NCBI GenBank assembly: GCA_009693055.1
Contig: SHYA01000001.1
Span: 248,001-312,000 of the forward strand
Length of the DNA stretch: 64,000 nt
Source of the DNA: Dehalococcoidia bacterium
GTDB lineage: Bacteria; Chloroflexota; Dehalococcoidia; Lucifugimonadales; SHYT01
Direction of reading: 5' to 3'
The notes under the pieces are model-generated. The model saw nothing but the letters and a program-made list of their open reading frames with translations, was not told the origin of the DNA and searched no databases. The translations under genes and the position numbers were made by a program. The first letter of the stretch is position 1; the number at the start of each line of letters is the position of its first letter. Below are positions 42,250 to 52,124 of this stretch, piece by piece.

Positions 42250-42630
42250 CTACTTCTTGGCGGCGGCGCGCGACCTGCCGGCTACGGTCTTGCGAGGGCC
42301 TTTGCGTCCCCGCGCGTTGGAGCGGGTCCGCTGGCCGTGGACCGGCAACCCGCGGCTGTGCCGGATCCCCTGGTAGCTCCGGATTTCAATCTTGCGGCGG
42401 ATGTTCATCTGCACCTCGCGCCGCAAATCCCCCTCGATTTTGAACTTCGCGATGATCTCGCGCAGCCGGGCCAAGTGCTCGTCGGACACCTCGCGCATCT
42501 TGGGGTTTCCCTGAATCCCCGCCTCGCGAGCCACGACCAGCGCCCTCGTCGGCCCGATGCCGAACAGGTACCGCAGCGCTATCGCCACGCGCTTGTTGTC
42601 TGGAAGGTTGATGCCCGCTATAATCGCCAT
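42250..42630 (-). CDS. rpsM: Small ribosomal subunit protein S13
   Basis: 126 aa from ATG 42630 (MAIIAGINLPDNKRVAIALR). Also YQGIRHSRGLPVHGQRTRSN and the basic tail. The track ORF from 42711 reads through rpmJ in another frame and is rejected as the start. It begins 5 nt after the rpmJ stop. Confidence 0.97.
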   Translation of the reverse strand: MAIIAGINLPDNKRVAIALRYLFGIGPTRALVVAREAGIQGNPKMREVSDEHLARLREIIAKFKIEGDLRREVQMNIRRKIEIRSYQGIRHSRGLPVHGQRTRSNARGRKGPRKTVAGRSRAAAKK

Positions 42631-42635
42631 CGCCG

Positions 42636-42749
42636 CTATCCTTGCCGTTGCTTGTGCTTTGGGTTGCTGCAGACCACCCGGACCACGCCGTGGCGCCGGA
42701 TGACCTGGCACTTTTGACAGCGCCGTTTAACCGATGGGGTAACCTCCAT
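42636..42749 (-). CDS. rpmJ: Large ribosomal subunit protein L36
   Basis: This 37-aa gene is too short for the ORF track. Reading the minus strand from ATG 42749 gives [20 protein letters not shown], then a [17 protein letters not shown] end. The zinc set C-x2-C ... C-x4-H marks the C+ form of L36. GGAGG lies a few nucleotides upstream. It sits in its usual place between infA and rpsM. Confidence 0.95.
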   Translation of the reverse strand: MEVTPSVKRRCQKCQVIRRHGVVRVVCSNPKHKQRQG

Positions 42750-42781
42750 TAATCCTCCTGGGCCAGCCACCTGCGCCGACG

Positions 42782-43003
42782 TTACCGGAAGCGGTAGGTC
42801 ACTCGTCCCCGTGCAAGGTCGTAGGGGGAGAGCTCCACCAGCACGCGGTCACCGGGCAGCACGCGGATAAAGTGCATTCTGATTTTCCCCGAGGCGTGGG
42901 CCAACACCATGTGGCCGTTCGCCAGCTTCACCTTGAACATGGCGTTGGGAAGCGACTCCTCCACAACTCCTTCTACCTCAATGGTATCTTCCTTCTTCGC
43001 CAT
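42782..43003 (-). CDS. infA: Translation initiation factor IF-1
   Basis: 73 aa with an S1-like OB fold: [63 protein letters not shown] 43003 lies 8 nt after the map stop; the GTG four codons earlier overlaps map and is less likely. Confidence 0.97.
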   Translation of the reverse strand: MAKKEDTIEVEGVVEESLPNAMFKVKLANGHMVLAHASGKIRMHFIRVLPGDRVLVELSPYDLARGRVTYRFR

Positions 43004-43011
43004 GCGGCTGG

Positions 43012-43842
43012 TCACACCTCCTCGCGAGCCGTCAGGACCTGAGGCCCTTCCGGTGAGATGTGCACCGTGTGTTCAAAGTGCGCGGAGAGGCTGCCGTCCT
43101 TGGTGACGACGGTCCAGTTGTCGCCCAGCAGCCGGGTCTCCCATCCGCCGATGTTGAGCATGGGCTCAATGGCGATGGTCATGGACGGCTGCAGCACCAA
43201 ACCCTGGCCTGGGGTGCCGAAGTTGGGCACGTTGGGGTCCTCGTGGAGGGCCCGTCCGATGCCGTGTCCAACGTATTCGCGCACCACGGAGAAACCGTGC
43301 GCTTCCGCCACGGACTGGACCGCGTAGCCGACGTCGCCCAGACGGGCGCCGGGCCGTGCGGCCTTCACGCCGGCCTCAAGCGCAAGCCGCGTGGTCTCCA
43401 CGAGCTCGCGGACCCGCGGGGGCGCCTCGCCGACGCACACGCTGACGGCGGAATCGCCATAGAAGCCGTCCACTACCGCGCCGACGTCCAGCTTGAGAAC
43501 GTCGCCCTCTCGCACGAGCCGTTTCCCGGGGATGCCGTGCACAATCTCCTCGTTGAGCGAGGTGCAGATGGTGGCGGGAAAGCCCCGATAGCCCAGGAAT
43601 GCCGGCTGGCCCCCCAGCCGCTTAATCTCGGCGGCGGCCAGCTCGTCCAGGTCGCGGGTGGACATGCCGGGCTTGACCGCGGCGAGCAGCGACGAGATGG
43701 TTTTCCCCACCACCCGTCCCGCCTGCCGCATGGCCTGGAGCTCCCTGGCTGACTTGAGGGTCACGCCAACGGGGCGCGCCGCCGCCGGTCTGGCGTCGTC
43801 GCGCTTGAACAATCGTTTGACGGCGGTATTACTCCGGGACAA
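43012..43842 (-). CDS. map: Methionine aminopeptidase, type I
   Basis: Removes initiator Met from new proteins. The five metal ligands are visible: Asp in [10 protein letters not shown] and FYGDSAV, His in [10 protein letters not shown], Glu in IAIEPML and Glu in AHFEHTV. The ORF starts at a TTG and carries about 26 residues (Arg/Ala/Pro-rich) before the conserved [16 protein letters not shown], so a later start (GTG before TLKSA) is possible. It is located between adk and infA as in other Gram-positive-type spc operons. Confidence 0.95.
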   Translation of the reverse strand: MSRSNTAVKRLFKRDDARPAAARPVGVTLKSARELQAMRQAGRVVGKTISSLLAAVKPGMSTRDLDELAAAEIKRLGGQPAFLGYRGFPATICTSLNEEIVHGIPGKRLVREGDVLKLDVGAVVDGFYGDSAVSVCVGEAPPRVRELVETTRLALEAGVKAARPGARLGDVGYAVQSVAEAHGFSVVREYVGHGIGRALHEDPNVPNFGTPGQGLVLQPSMTIAIEPMLNIGGWETRLLGDNWTVVTKDGSLSAHFEHTVHISPEGPQVLTAREEV

Positions 43843-43938
43843 TGCACCCTCACTACACAGCAGCCATGCGGCGCTCTTCGCAGCGGCAGAAGCTGTATTC
43901 TACCATGTTTCCGCAGCCAAAGCAGCCGGAGGCCTCGG

Positions 43939-44577
43939 CTATCGGGCCAGCTTGGAGAGGACCTCCTCCTGGACCTTCTGAATGCTCTGCTTGCCGTCCA
44001 CCTGGCGCAGCACGCCCTTGCGCCGGTAGTACGCCACCAGCGGCGCGGTCTGCCGTTCGTACACCTCTACCCGCTTGCGGACCGGCTCGGGCTTGTCGTC
44101 GTCGCGCTGGAACAGCTCACCGCCGCACAGGTCGCAGCGGCCCGGCGCCTTGGGCGGGTTGGTGACCTGATGGTAGGGGGTCTGGCAGGAGCGGCACGTC
44201 AGCCTGCCGGTGAGCCTGTGCACCAACTCGTCCGCCGGCACCGCGATGTTCAGGGCCAACTGCACGCCGCGCGGCGCAAGCGCCTTGTCCAGCGCCTCCG
44301 CCTGCTCGCCCGTGCGCGGGAAGCCGTCCAGCAAGAACCCCCGCTGGCAGTCGTCCCGGCGCAGGCGCTTAAGCACCATGTTGATCACGACCTGGTCCGG
44401 CACCAGCAGCCCCTTCTCCATGTAGCTGCCGGCTTGCTTCCCGAGGGGGGTGCCCGAAGCGCGGTGCTCGCGGAGGAGGTTGCCGGAGGCGATGTGCGGC
44501 ACGCCCAGATGCCCGGCGATCGCCGCAGCCTGGGTGCCCTTTCCCGCACCCGGTGGTCCCATGAGCACGATGCGCAC
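43939..44577 (-). CDS. adk: Adenylate kinase
   Basis: 212 aa, AMP + ATP to 2 ADP. P-loop GPPGAGKGTQ, GFLLDGFPRTGEQAEALD, and a long LID domain with a zinc set CRSC ... CDLC, as in Gram-positive adenylate kinases. The GTG start has GGAGGGG upstream. It is located between secY and map. Confidence 0.97.
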   Translation of the reverse strand: MRIVLMGPPGAGKGTQAAAIAGHLGVPHIASGNLLREHRASGTPLGKQAGSYMEKGLLVPDQVVINMVLKRLRRDDCQRGFLLDGFPRTGEQAEALDKALAPRGVQLALNIAVPADELVHRLTGRLTCRSCQTPYHQVTNPPKAPGRCDLCGGELFQRDDDKPEPVRKRVEVYERQTAPLVAYYRRKGVLRQVDGKQSIQKVQEEVLSKLAR

Positions 44578-44633
44578 CGTGTCCCCTCCGAAAAGCCGGG
44601 CTGACCGCGGAAGCGGTCAAGCCGCGCGTGGCG

Positions 44634-45992
44634 TCAGCGAATGAATCCCTGGTACCGGCGCATAAGGAGCTGCGCCTCAAGCTGGCGCATGGTGTCCAGC
44701 GCCACGCCCACGACGATGAGGAGCGCGGTGCTACTGAGCTGGATGGCCTGAATGCCCGTGACCTTGCTCGCGATGTACGGCGTTATCGCAATGAAGCCTA
44801 AGAACAGCGCGCCGCCCCACGTGATGCGGATGATGACGCGGCTCAGGTACTCCTCCGTCGGCCTGCCGGGGCGAATGCCGGGAATGAACCCGCCCTGTTT
44901 CTGCAGGTTCTCTCCGATGTGCATCTGGGAGAAGGTGACCAGGGTGTAGAAGAAGGCGAACGCGACCACAAGGAAAAAGAGGATGACCCAGTACACGATG
45001 CTGTCCAGGCCCAGCAGGTCAACCACGCCCTGGGCGAACCTGCTGACCGCTCCGGTCTCGCCAGGCACCACGAAGTAGCTGGCCAGCGCGGCCGGCAGGA
45101 TGAGTAAGGAGAAGGCGAAGATCAGCGGGATCATGCCGGCTGAGTTGACGCGCAGCGGGATGTACGATGTACCCGCCGCTCTGCGCACGGTGCCGCCTCG
45201 GAACACCGTCCTTCCGTACTGGACCGGGATCTTCCGCTGCGCCTCCGTGAAGATGACGATAAGCGCGATTACCAGCAACCCCGCGATGCACAGCAGAAAG
45301 AGACCGGATACGTTGGTTCGGGAGGCAAAGGCGTTGTTCACGATGCTCGGCAGGCCGGACACGATGCCGCCAAAGATGATGATGGAGATGCCGTTCCCGA
45401 TACCCCGTTCGGTGATCAGCTCGCCCAGCCATACCAGGAACATCGTGCCTGCCACCATGGCGACGATCATGGTGAACATGCCGGCGCTTCCGCCGCCAAA
45501 GATATCGTTGGCGCCCAGCACCCCCGCCCGCTGGAAGATCAGGATCTGGCCGTACCCTTGCAAGGCCGCAATGGGCACCGTGGCGTAGTGGGTAAGCTGG
45601 TTCAGGCGGCGCCGCCCGTACTCGCCCTCTTTGGAGAGGGCTTTGAGCTGGGGGAGAATGGGTACGAGGATCTGCAGGATGATGGACGCGGTGATGTACG
45701 GATAGACACCCAGGGCAGCCACGCTCAACTTGCGGAGTGAACCGCCGCTGAACAGGTCGAGGAAGCTGAGTAACGAGGTGAATCCGCCTTGGCCGGAAAA
45801 CAGGTTGTTCAGAGCGGTGTGGTCTATCCCAGGGACTGGTACGTGGGCCGCGAAGCGGAAGACGAGCAGCATAGCCAGGGTGAACAGGATGCGCGCCCGG
45901 AGCTCTGGGATGCGAAACGCATCCACCACCGCCTGAAGGAGTGGTGGGCGTGCCGCAGCCGCTTCCGCGCCCTCCCTGGACTGGACTGCCAC
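44634..45992 (-). CDS. secY: Protein translocase subunit SecY
   Basis: 452 aa with ten helices forming the Sec channel. FAAHVPVPGIDH, plug and TM2 region, GYGQILIFQRAGVL, the cytoplasmic loop QRKIPVQYGRTVFRGG, and ENLQKQGGFIPGIRPGRPTEEYL (ribosome/SecA contact) are visible. The GTG start has GGATGAGG upstream. It lies 11 nt past rplO. Confidence 0.97.
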   Translation of the reverse strand: MAVQSREGAEAAAARPPLLQAVVDAFRIPELRARILFTLAMLLVFRFAAHVPVPGIDHTALNNLFSGQGGFTSLLSFLDLFSGGSLRKLSVAALGVYPYITASIILQILVPILPQLKALSKEGEYGRRRLNQLTHYATVPIAALQGYGQILIFQRAGVLGANDIFGGGSAGMFTMIVAMVAGTMFLVWLGELITERGIGNGISIIIFGGIVSGLPSIVNNAFASRTNVSGLFLLCIAGLLVIALIVIFTEAQRKIPVQYGRTVFRGGTVRRAAGTSYIPLRVNSAGMIPLIFAFSLLILPAALASYFVVPGETGAVSRFAQGVVDLLGLDSIVYWVILFFLVVAFAFFYTLVTFSQMHIGENLQKQGGFIPGIRPGRPTEEYLSRVIIRITWGGALFLGFIAITPYIASKVTGIQAIQLSSTALLIVVGVALDTMRQLEAQLLMRRYQGFIR

Positions 45993-46003
45993 GCTACCTC
46001 ATC

Positions 46004-46471
46004 CTACGCTGAGCGCTTCGGGAGAGGCAGTTCCACGGCGGAGCCGCCGGCCTCCTGGATTTTCTGCCGTGCCGAGGCGGAGAACCGGTGCGCGCTTACC
46101 TGAAGCGGTTTGGTGAGCGCGCCATCGGCCAGGACTTTGACGGGCGCCTTCCGGTCCTTCACGAGCCCCGCCTGAAAGAGCCAGTCCGGAGTCACCGGCT
46201 GGTCCGGCGCGGCCCTGCGGTCCAGCTCGCCCAGGTTCACGATGGCGTATTCGCGCCGGAAGTGGTTGGTGAATCCGCCTAGGGTGGGAGCGCGCTGTAC
46301 CAGAGGGAGCTGGTTCCCCTCAAAGCCGGGGTTCTGTTTGTTCTTCCGCGCCTGCTGCCCCTTGCGGCCCTTCCCGGAATAGCTGCCGCGCCCGCTACCG
46401 TCGCCGCGGCCGACCCGCCTGCGGTGCTTATGAGCGCCTGGGGGCGCTGGAATCTCGTGCTGTCTCACCAT
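46004..46471 (-). CDS. rplO: Large ribosomal subunit protein L15
   Basis: 155 aa, Gly/Lys/Arg-rich N-terminus (HKHRRRVGRGDGSGRGSYSG, GFEGNQLPLVQRAPTLGGF) that threads into 23S rRNA, and a C-terminal globular part with VKVLADGALTKPLQVSAHRF. Confidence 0.96.
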   Translation of the reverse strand: MVRQHEIPAPPGAHKHRRRVGRGDGSGRGSYSGKGRKGQQARKNKQNPGFEGNQLPLVQRAPTLGGFTNHFRREYAIVNLGELDRRAAPDQPVTPDWLFQAGLVKDRKAPVKVLADGALTKPLQVSAHRFSASARQKIQEAGGSAVELPLPKRSA

Positions 46472-46504
46472 CGTAAAGCTCCGTTGTGGAATACCGTATG
46501 GCCC

Positions 46505-46741
46505 TTAGGCCTCTTTGGGCGCGTCCTGCAAACCATTCTGGCGATGCTCTGCCCCCGTTGTCAACGACACCTTCACCAGGTGGCGGACCGCCAGAATCAT
46601 CCCGCGCACGGCAGGGGTGTCCGGCAACTCCACCGTCTGGTTCAGCTTACGGAGGCCAAGGGAGCGCACGGTCTCCTGCTGCCTGCGGGGCTTGCCGCTG
46701 GCGCTCCGTGTCCAGGTGACTCTCAGGCGTGTCTCAGCCAC
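46505..46741 (-). CDS. rpmD: Large ribosomal subunit protein L30
   Basis: 78 aa from GTG 46741 ([16 protein letters not shown], then RQQETVRSLGLRKLNQTVEL and DTPAVRGMILAVRHLVKV). The start overlaps the rpsE stop by 8 nt, which signals coupling. It carries a short non-conserved C-terminal tail. Confidence 0.94.
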   Translation of the reverse strand: MAETRLRVTWTRSASGKPRRQQETVRSLGLRKLNQTVELPDTPAVRGMILAVRHLVKVSLTTGAEHRQNGLQDAPKEA

Positions 46742-47306
46742 GGCGTGTCCGGTCCTCACGCGGCCCGCTGCGGGCAACCGCCTCAGCTCCCAGGGGCTGT
46801 AACCGCTTGGCGACTTCCTCTTGCGGCGTTCGCAGGGACGCGAGCGCTTCCAGGGTGGCCTTGGCGAGGTTGACCCGGTTGGGGCTGCCTAGTGACTTCG
46901 TCAGGATATCCTTGACGCCTGCCAGCTCTACGACCGCACGGACCGTCGCGCCGGCCACAACGCCGGTGCCGGGGACCGCCGGCCGAAGCACCACGTGGGA
47001 GGCGTCAAAGCGCCCCTCAACGTCGTGCGGGATGGTGGACCCCTGCAGCGGGATGGTGATCATGCCCTTGCGGGCCGCCGCAACCGCTTTGCGGACCGCG
47101 TCCGGCACGGCGTCCGCCTTGCCCAGCCCGAGGCCGACGTGCCCCTCGCCATCGCCCAGCGCGGCCAGCGCGTTGAACCGCATGTGCTTGCCGCCCGCCG
47201 TCACCTTGGTGATACGGCGGATCATCACCACCCGCTCCGTGGCGTGGGTCACACGCTCAGGGTTCATCTTGGGCGCCCTCTCGTAAAGGGACTTCTTTCC
47301 GCTCAA
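46734..47306 (-). CDS. rpsE: Small ribosomal subunit protein S5
   Basis: 190 aa. [38 protein letters not shown], and [20 protein letters not shown] are S5 signatures. It overlaps rplR by 4 nt and rpmD by 8 nt. The C-terminal tail after PQEEVAKRL is somewhat longer and basic. Confidence 0.97.
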   Translation of the reverse strand: MSGKKSLYERAPKMNPERVTHATERVVMIRRITKVTAGGKHMRFNALAALGDGEGHVGLGLGKADAVPDAVRKAVAAARKGMITIPLQGSTIPHDVEGRFDASHVVLRPAVPGTGVVAGATVRAVVELAGVKDILTKSLGSPNRVNLAKATLEALASLRTPQEEVAKRLQPLGAEAVARSGPREDRTRRG

Positions 47307-47698
47307 AAGCGTAACCCTCCTTGGCGCGCCGCTTCGGCAAGGGCCTTGACGCGTCCGTGGTACTGGAAACCGCCGCGGTCAAACACGACGGCCTCTATGC
47401 CGTGCTCCTTTGCCCGCTTGGCCACCAGCGTGCCGACCGCGGTCGCCATGTCGGATTTGTTCTTGCCCTTTGCTCCCGCGCGCAGCTCTTCATCCAGGTC
47501 TGAGGCCTGCACGAGGGTCTTACCCGCCTCGTCGTCGATCACCTGCGCATAGATGTGCTGCAGGCTCCGGAACACGGCGAGCCGGGGCCGCGTGGCCAGT
47601 CCCGTGACCTTGCGGCGGACGCGCAGGTGCCGTCGCAGCCTCCGCTTGAGGGAGACATGTAGCTTGCCGACTCGCTTCGTGGCGCTGATGCTGCTCAT
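47303..47698 (-). CDS. rplR: Large ribosomal subunit protein L18
   Basis: 131 aa, binds 5S r[52 protein letters not shown] and [20 protein letters not shown] are visible. The N-terminus is Lys/Arg-rich. Confidence 0.97.
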   Translation of the reverse strand: MSSISATKRVGKLHVSLKRRLRRHLRVRRKVTGLATRPRLAVFRSLQHIYAQVIDDEAGKTLVQASDLDEELRAGAKGKNKSDMATAVGTLVAKRAKEHGIEAVVFDRGGFQYHGRVKALAEAARQGGLRF

Positions 47699-47712
47699 CG
47701 TTTGTTCACCGT

Positions 47713-48261
47713 CTACTGCTTGCGGGCCGCGGCCTTGCCCGGCTTGAGGCGCAACACCTCGCCCGCGTACCGCACGCCCTTGCCCTTATAGCTGTCCGGC
47801 GGCCGCAGGGCCCGCAGTTGGGCCGCGACCTGCCCGACCTGCTGCTTGTCGCACCCGGTCACCGAGAGCTTGGTGGTGCCGGCAATCGCCACCTTGATGC
47901 CGGCAGGCGCCTTGAACAGCACCGGGTGGCTGTACCCGAGCAGGAAGGTGAGGTTGTCTCCAGCGCTCGACACCCGGTAGCCGGTGCCGGTGATCTCCAG
48001 GTCCTTTTGGTACCCCTTGGTCACGCCCAACACCATGTTGTTGATCAGCGCGCGGGTGAGACCGTGGAGGCTCCGTTCCAGCTTGGTTTCTCCCGAGCGC
48101 TGGACGGTGACGTGGCCGTCGGTGACCTGAACGTTCATTTCCGGCCGGAAGCGGGCGGTCAGGGTGCCCAGAGGGCCTGTGACCGTCACCTGGTTGTCCG
48201 GCCCCACCTCCGTTTTGACCTTCGGAGGGAGGACGACGGGGAGCTTACCGATGTGCGACAT
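47713..48261 (-). CDS. rplF: Large ribosomal subunit protein L6
   Basis: 182 aa with the tandem L6 fold: [40 protein letters not shown], and the C-terminal motif [20 protein letters not shown]. It lies 6 nt past rpsH. Confidence 0.97.
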   Translation of the reverse strand: MSHIGKLPVVLPPKVKTEVGPDNQVTVTGPLGTLTARFRPEMNVQVTDGHVTVQRSGETKLERSLHGLTRALINNMVLGVTKGYQKDLEITGTGYRVSSAGDNLTFLLGYSHPVLFKAPAGIKVAIAGTTKLSVTGCDKQQVGQVAAQLRALRPPDSYKGKGVRYAGEVLRLKPGKAAARKQ

Positions 48262-48267
48262 ACCGGC

Positions 48268-48669
48268 TCACCATACCTTACAGAGGATCTCGCCGCCAAC
48301 ACCCTTGGCGCGGGCCTCCCGGCCGGTCATGATGCCCTGAGGCGTGGAAATGATGGTCATTCCCAGGCCGCCCTTCACTCTGGGGATCTCCCCCTTGCCC
48401 ACGTAGATCCGGCACCCTGGGCTGCTCACGCGCTCCAGGCCACGGAACGCGGCGGCCTTCTGCTCGTCGTAGCGAAGGGTTATTTTGAGCGACTTGGTGG
48501 GCTTGTTCGGCACAAGCTCCACGTCGCGCACAAACCCTTCGGCCTTTAGGATCTGCGCGACCGCGAGCCGGAGGCTGGACGCAGGGAGCATCAACATGCC
48601 CTGACGCCCGGCCGCGGCGTTCCTGATGCGCGTCAGCATGTCCGCTAGGGGGTCTGTTACACCGCTCAT
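48268..48669 (-). CDS. rpsH: Small ribosomal subunit protein S8
   Basis: 133 aa. DPLADMLTRIRNAAAGRQ, KSLKITLRYDE, and the C-terminal STPQGIMTGREARAKGVGGE motif that binds 16S helix 21. S8 is the usual autoregulator of the spc operon in other bacteria. Confidence 0.97.
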   Translation of the reverse strand: MSGVTDPLADMLTRIRNAAAGRQGMLMLPASSLRLAVAQILKAEGFVRDVELVPNKPTKSLKITLRYDEQKAAAFRGLERVSSPGCRIYVGKGEIPRVKGGLGMTIISTPQGIMTGREARAKGVGGEILCKVW

Positions 48670-48676
48670 ACGCTCC

Positions 48677-48886
48677 TCACCAACTCGCCTTGCGTACGCC
48701 CGGGATCTGGCCTTTCAGCGCCAAGCCGCGGAAGCAGATCCTGCACAGCCCAAAGTGCCGGATATAGCCACGAGGCCGCCCGCACAGGTAGCACCGGCTC
48801 CGGAATTTGGCCTTGTGCTCCAGCGCCTTGTGCTCCAGCTTGATCAGTTGGCTCTGCCACTTGACGACCTTGGCGTTTCTGGCCAC
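48677..48886 (-). CDS. rpsN: Small ribosomal subunit protein S14, zinc type
   Basis: 69 aa. [20 protein letters not shown] supplies the four zinc Cys of the type Z (short, C+) S14, followed by [16 protein letters not shown]. The GTG start is 23 nt downstream of rplE. Confidence 0.96.
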   Translation of the reverse strand: MARNAKVVKWQSQLIKLEHKALEHKAKFRSRCYLCGRPRGYIRHFGLCRICFRGLALKGQIPGVRKASW

Positions 48887-48909
48887 CGTAGTCCTCTTTC
48901 TGCGTCCGC

Positions 48910-49716
48910 TTAGGAGGCTGCCCGTGCGCCGTCGCGCGCAAACGGCATTCCCAGCAGTTCAAGCAGCCGGAATGCCTCGCGGTCGTTCCGGGCGTTCGTG
49001 ACGATGTTCACCTGCAGCCCGCGGATCTTGTCCACCTTGCCGTACTCAATTTCGGGGAAGATGATGTGCTCTCGGATGCCGAGCGAGTAGTTCCCGCGCC
49101 CGTCAAACGCGTCCCGCGGCGTGCCGCGGAAGTCGCGGATACGGGGGAGGGAGATGACGAGCAACCGCTCCAGGAAGGTGTACATCCGGTCGCTGTGCAG
49201 TGTGGCCATGACGCCGATGGGCTGGCCCCCGCGGAGCTTGAAGCCCGCGATGTCGCGCTTGGCCCGGGTCACCACCGGGCGCTGTCCCGTGATGAGCGCC
49301 AGGTCCTGCGAAGCCCGCTCCGCGGCGTTGGCGTTCGTCAGCGCCTCCCCAAGACCGATGTTGAGGACCACTTTCATCACCCGCGGGGCCTGGAGGTCGT
49401 TGGTGTACCCAAACTCCTTGCGGAGCGCCGGGCGGACTTGCTGTTGGTACCGCACCAGGAGCGACGGGATGACGCGGGGCTGAGGGGGGGCGGGAGGAGC
49501 CGGCTTGGCTTCCGGCGCCGCCTGCTTGCCCTGGGGCTGCCCTTGGGGCCGGCCCTTCTTTTCTCCGCCAGACGCTTGAGCACCCGGAGCTTGTTGCTCC
49601 TGCCTGCCCTGGCGCCCCTTTTGCTGTTGCTTGTCTCGGCCGGACGCCTGAGCGTCAGGAGCTTGCTGCTCCTGCCTGCCCTGGCGCCCCTTTGGCTGTT
49701 TTCCTTCGGTTGTCAT
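48910..49716 (-). CDS. rplE: Large ribosomal subunit protein L5 with long N-terminal extension
   Basis: The last about 185 residues are a normal L5 ([71 protein letters not shown]). The 268-aa ORF adds about 85 N-terminal residues rich in Gln, Gly, Lys and Pro with two imperfect copies of [17 protein letters not shown]. No start codon lies near the usual L5 N-terminus, so the extension is part of the protein. It is predicted disordered and positively charged; the role is unknown. Confidence 0.94.
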   Translation of the reverse strand: MTTEGKQPKGRQGRQEQQAPDAQASGRDKQQQKGRQGRQEQQAPGAQASGGEKKGRPQGQPQGKQAAPEAKPAPPAPPQPRVIPSLLVRYQQQVRPALRKEFGYTNDLQAPRVMKVVLNIGLGEALTNANAAERASQDLALITGQRPVVTRAKRDIAGFKLRGGQPIGVMATLHSDRMYTFLERLLVISLPRIRDFRGTPRDAFDGRGNYSLGIREHIIFPEIEYGKVDKIRGLQVNIVTNARNDREAFRLLELLGMPFARDGARAAS

Positions 49717-49737
49717 GGCGTTGCGTCCTTGAACGGG

Positions 49738-50055
49738 TTAGTCAACGGTCTCGTGGCATTTGTGGCAGGTGCGCACCTTGCGACCGTCCTCAAGAAAGCG
49801 GAAGCCTACGCGCGCACGCTTGCTGCAGCGCGGGCAGACCAGGGCCACCTTAGAGGCGGACATAGGCGCCTCCATACGGATGACACCGACCTGGCGGGTG
49901 CCGGACTGCTTTCCCTGGTGTTTCTTGACTATGTTGAGGCCTTCCACCACCAATCGTCCTTCCTTGGTGACCACGCGCATGACCTTGCCCTGCTTGCCGC
50001 GGTCTTTTCCACTCAGGATGTGGACGGTGTCCCCCTTGTGGATCTTCCAGGTCAC
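49738..50055 (-). CDS. rplX: Large ribosomal subunit protein L24
   Basis: 105 aa from GTG 50055 (VTWKIHKGDTVHILSGKDRG). KOW motif, GLNIVKKHQGKQSG, and the C-terminal CPRC ... CHKCHE pair typical of many bacterial L24. The start lies one nucleotide after the rplN stop; the track start 50244 is an out-of-frame reading of rplN. Confidence 0.96.
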   Translation of the reverse strand: MTWKIHKGDTVHILSGKDRGKQGKVMRVVTKEGRLVVEGLNIVKKHQGKQSGTRQVGVIRMEAPMSASKVALVCPRCSKRARVGFRFLEDGRKVRTCHKCHETVD

Positions 50056-50056
50056 G

Positions 50057-50431
50057 TTACACCACCTCAGGCGCCAGTGAGAGGATGCGGGTGTACCCTT
50101 TTTCCCGCAGCTCCCGGGCCACTGGCCCCATGATGCGGCTGCCCAGCGGGTCCTTTTTCTCGCCCAGGATGACCACCGCGTTGTCGTCAAAGCGGATATA
50201 GGTGCCGTCCGAGCGCGCGCAGTTCTTGGCGACGCGCACCACAACGGCGTGCGCCACCTTACCCGCCTTCACCGCGTCCGGGGCGTTGGGGATCGCCTCC
50301 TTGACGCTCACGGTGACGATGTCTCCAAGCCCGGCGTACCGGGCGTGGCCGTGCCCCGGGATGCCGATGCACATGACCTGCCGCGCGCCAGAGTTATCGG
50401 CGACGTTCATCCTGGTGTATCGCTGGATCAT
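50057..50431 (-). CDS. rplN: Large ribosomal subunit protein L14
   Basis: 124 aa from ATG 50431: MIQRYTRMNVADNSGARQVM, KEAIPNAPDAVKAGKVAHAV, FDDNAVVILGEKKDPLGSRI, MGPVARELREKGYTRILSLA. It overlaps rpsQ by 4 nt. Confidence 0.97.
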   Translation of the reverse strand: MIQRYTRMNVADNSGARQVMCIGIPGHGHARYAGLGDIVTVSVKEAIPNAPDAVKAGKVAHAVVVRVAKNCARSDGTYIRFDDNAVVILGEKKDPLGSRIMGPVARELREKGYTRILSLAPEVV

Positions 50432-50763
50432 GGCGTCCCTTCCTGAGCGGCGGCCTGGGCCTTGCCGCTCTCTTCGGCGCCGGGCTCGGGGGCGCCAAGC
50501 TCCAGCGCCATCACCGGCTTGGCGGCTCTGGCCAGCACGCTCTTGACCAACCACCGTTTGCTCTTTGACAGGGGCCGGACCTCCACAACCTGGACCAGGT
50601 CCCCCAGTTGGCACTCTTGCCGCGGGTCGTGGGCGTACAGCTTGGTTATGCGCCGGAGGGTCTTCTGGTACAGCGGATGGACCACCACACGCGGCACGGC
50701 GACCACAATCGTCTTCTGCATCTTGTTGCTGATGACGCGCCCTGTCCGAATCTTTTCTGCCAT
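50428..50763 (-). CDS. rpsQ: Small ribosomal subunit protein S17 with C-terminal tail
   Basis: 111 aa. The core to about residue 82 is normal S17 (GRVISNKMQKTIVVAV, HPLYQKTLRRITKLYAHD, GDLVQVVEVRPLSKSKRWLV). A Pro/Glu/Ala-rich tail of about 28 residues follows. It lies 2 nt from rpmC. Confidence 0.96.
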   Translation of the reverse strand: MAEKIRTGRVISNKMQKTIVVAVPRVVVHPLYQKTLRRITKLYAHDPRQECQLGDLVQVVEVRPLSKSKRWLVKSVLARAAKPVMALELGAPEPGAEESGKAQAAAQEGTP

Positions 50764-50765
50764 AG

Positions 50766-50963
50766 CTACCTTATCTCCAACGTCCGCTCGGTGAGTACCG
50801 TGTTCATGCGGGCGATGTCTTTTTGGAGTTTCTTAAGGTCGTGAATATTGGCGAGCTGGCGCGTCTCCCACCGAAAGCGCAAGTGGAGGAGGTCGCGGTA
50901 CGCGGTCTCCAACTCCAGCCGTATCTCGCCGTCGGACCTAGCGCGAATCTCCTCCATCTTCAT
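50766..50963 (-). CDS. rpmC: Large ribosomal subunit protein L29
   Basis: 65 aa, two-helix protein: [53 protein letters not shown]. It overlaps rplP by 4 nt. Confidence 0.96.
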   Translation of the reverse strand: MKMEEIRARSDGEIRLELETAYRDLLHLRFRWETRQLANIHDLKKLQKDIARMNTVLTERTLEIR

Positions 50964-51412
50964 TCCTTTGTCAGCCCCTCAACCGCTTCCGGCTCTTGCA
51001 GGTAGTCCGCACGGCCCACAATCCTGGTGGGGAAGGGGAGCTTGCCGGCGGCCTGGCGCAGGGCCTGCTGGGCCATCGTGGGCTGGATGCCGCTGATCTC
51101 GAAGAGGATGCGGCCGGGCTTGATGACGGCGACCCACTCCTCCGTCCCCGCCTTGCCTCCGCCCATGCGGGTCTCCAGCGGCTTCTTGCTGATCGGCTTA
51201 TCGGGGAACACGCGCACCCACATTTGGCCGCCGCGGCGCAGATAGCGCACGATGACGCGCCGTCCGGCCTCTATCTGGCGCGCGGTGAGCCAAGCCGGCT
51301 CCATCGCCTTGAGTCCGTACTGGCCGAAGTTCAGGACGGCGCCGCGCGTGGCGACGCCTTTCCTGCGCCCGCGCTGCGACTTGCGGTACTTGACGCGCTT
51401 AGGCTGGAGCAA
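50960..51412 (-). CDS. rplP: Large ribosomal subunit protein L16
   Basis: 150 aa from a TTG start. [60 protein letters not shown] and GRILFEISG are L16 signatures. The start overlaps rpsC by 14 nt. Confidence 0.96.
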   Translation of the reverse strand: MLQPKRVKYRKSQRGRRKGVATRGAVLNFGQYGLKAMEPAWLTARQIEAGRRVIVRYLRRGGQMWVRVFPDKPISKKPLETRMGGGKAGTEEWVAVIKPGRILFEISGIQPTMAQQALRQAAGKLPFPTRIVGRADYLQEPEAVEGLTKE

Positions 51413-52124
51413 TTGGCCCCTCCTTGCCCGGTTCCTCAGCGCGCACGGTGACCTGGATGGACGGCATGCGTTCCCCTTCCGGGACTTCCACGCCGGGCGG
51501 CAGCACGTCCCCCTTGTAGATCCAGACCCTGACGCCGATGCGGCCCATGACCGTGTGGGCTTCGCCGACGGCGAAGTCGATGTTGGCGCGGAGCGTGTGG
51601 AGCGGCACGCGACCGATCATTACCTTTTCGCGCCGCGCGATCTCGGCGCCTCCCAGGCGTCCCTGGCAGATGATCCTGACCCCCTTGGCGCCCGCCTGCA
51701 TGCAGCGCTGGGCGGTCTGCGCCATGGCGCGCCGATGGCCGACCCGCCGCTCAAGCTGTTCCGCCACGTTGCGGGACACGAGGGTGGCGTCCAGCTCGGG
51801 CTGCTTGACCTCCTGCACCGCGACGCGCACCTTGCTGGTGGTGAGCGTGTCCAGCTTCTTGCGCAACTCGTCCACCCGCTGTCCCTGCCGGCCGATGATG
51901 ATGCCCGGCCTGGCCGTCCATATCGTAACGGCGGCTTCCTGGGCGCTGCGCTCAATCTCCACCCGGCTGATGCTCCCCTCCGGATAAAAGCCCATCACCA
52001 TCCGGCGGAACTTCAGGTCCTCCTGGAGGACGTCCTTGAACGCGCGGGGCGTGGCGAACCACCGCGCCTGCCAGTCGGCGTTTATGCCCAGTCGAAAGCC
52101 GATGGGGTGCGTCTTATGTCCCAC
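51399..52124 (-). CDS. rpsC: Small ribosomal subunit protein S3
   Basis: 241 aa from GTG 52124 ([20 protein letters not shown]). KH domain [18 protein letters not shown], and the C-terminal [20 protein letters not shown] and [12 protein letters not shown]. The GTG matches the family N-terminus ([12 protein letters not shown]) and has GAGGAGA upstream; it overlaps rplV by 11 nt. Confidence 0.96.
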   Translation of the reverse strand: MGHKTHPIGFRLGINADWQARWFATPRAFKDVLQEDLKFRRMVMGFYPEGSISRVEIERSAQEAAVTIWTARPGIIIGRQGQRVDELRKKLDTLTTSKVRVAVQEVKQPELDATLVSRNVAEQLERRVGHRRAMAQTAQRCMQAGAKGVRIICQGRLGGAEIARREKVMIGRVPLHTLRANIDFAVGEAHTVMGRIGVRVWIYKGDVLPPGVEVPEGERMPSIQVTVRAEEPGKEGPIAPA

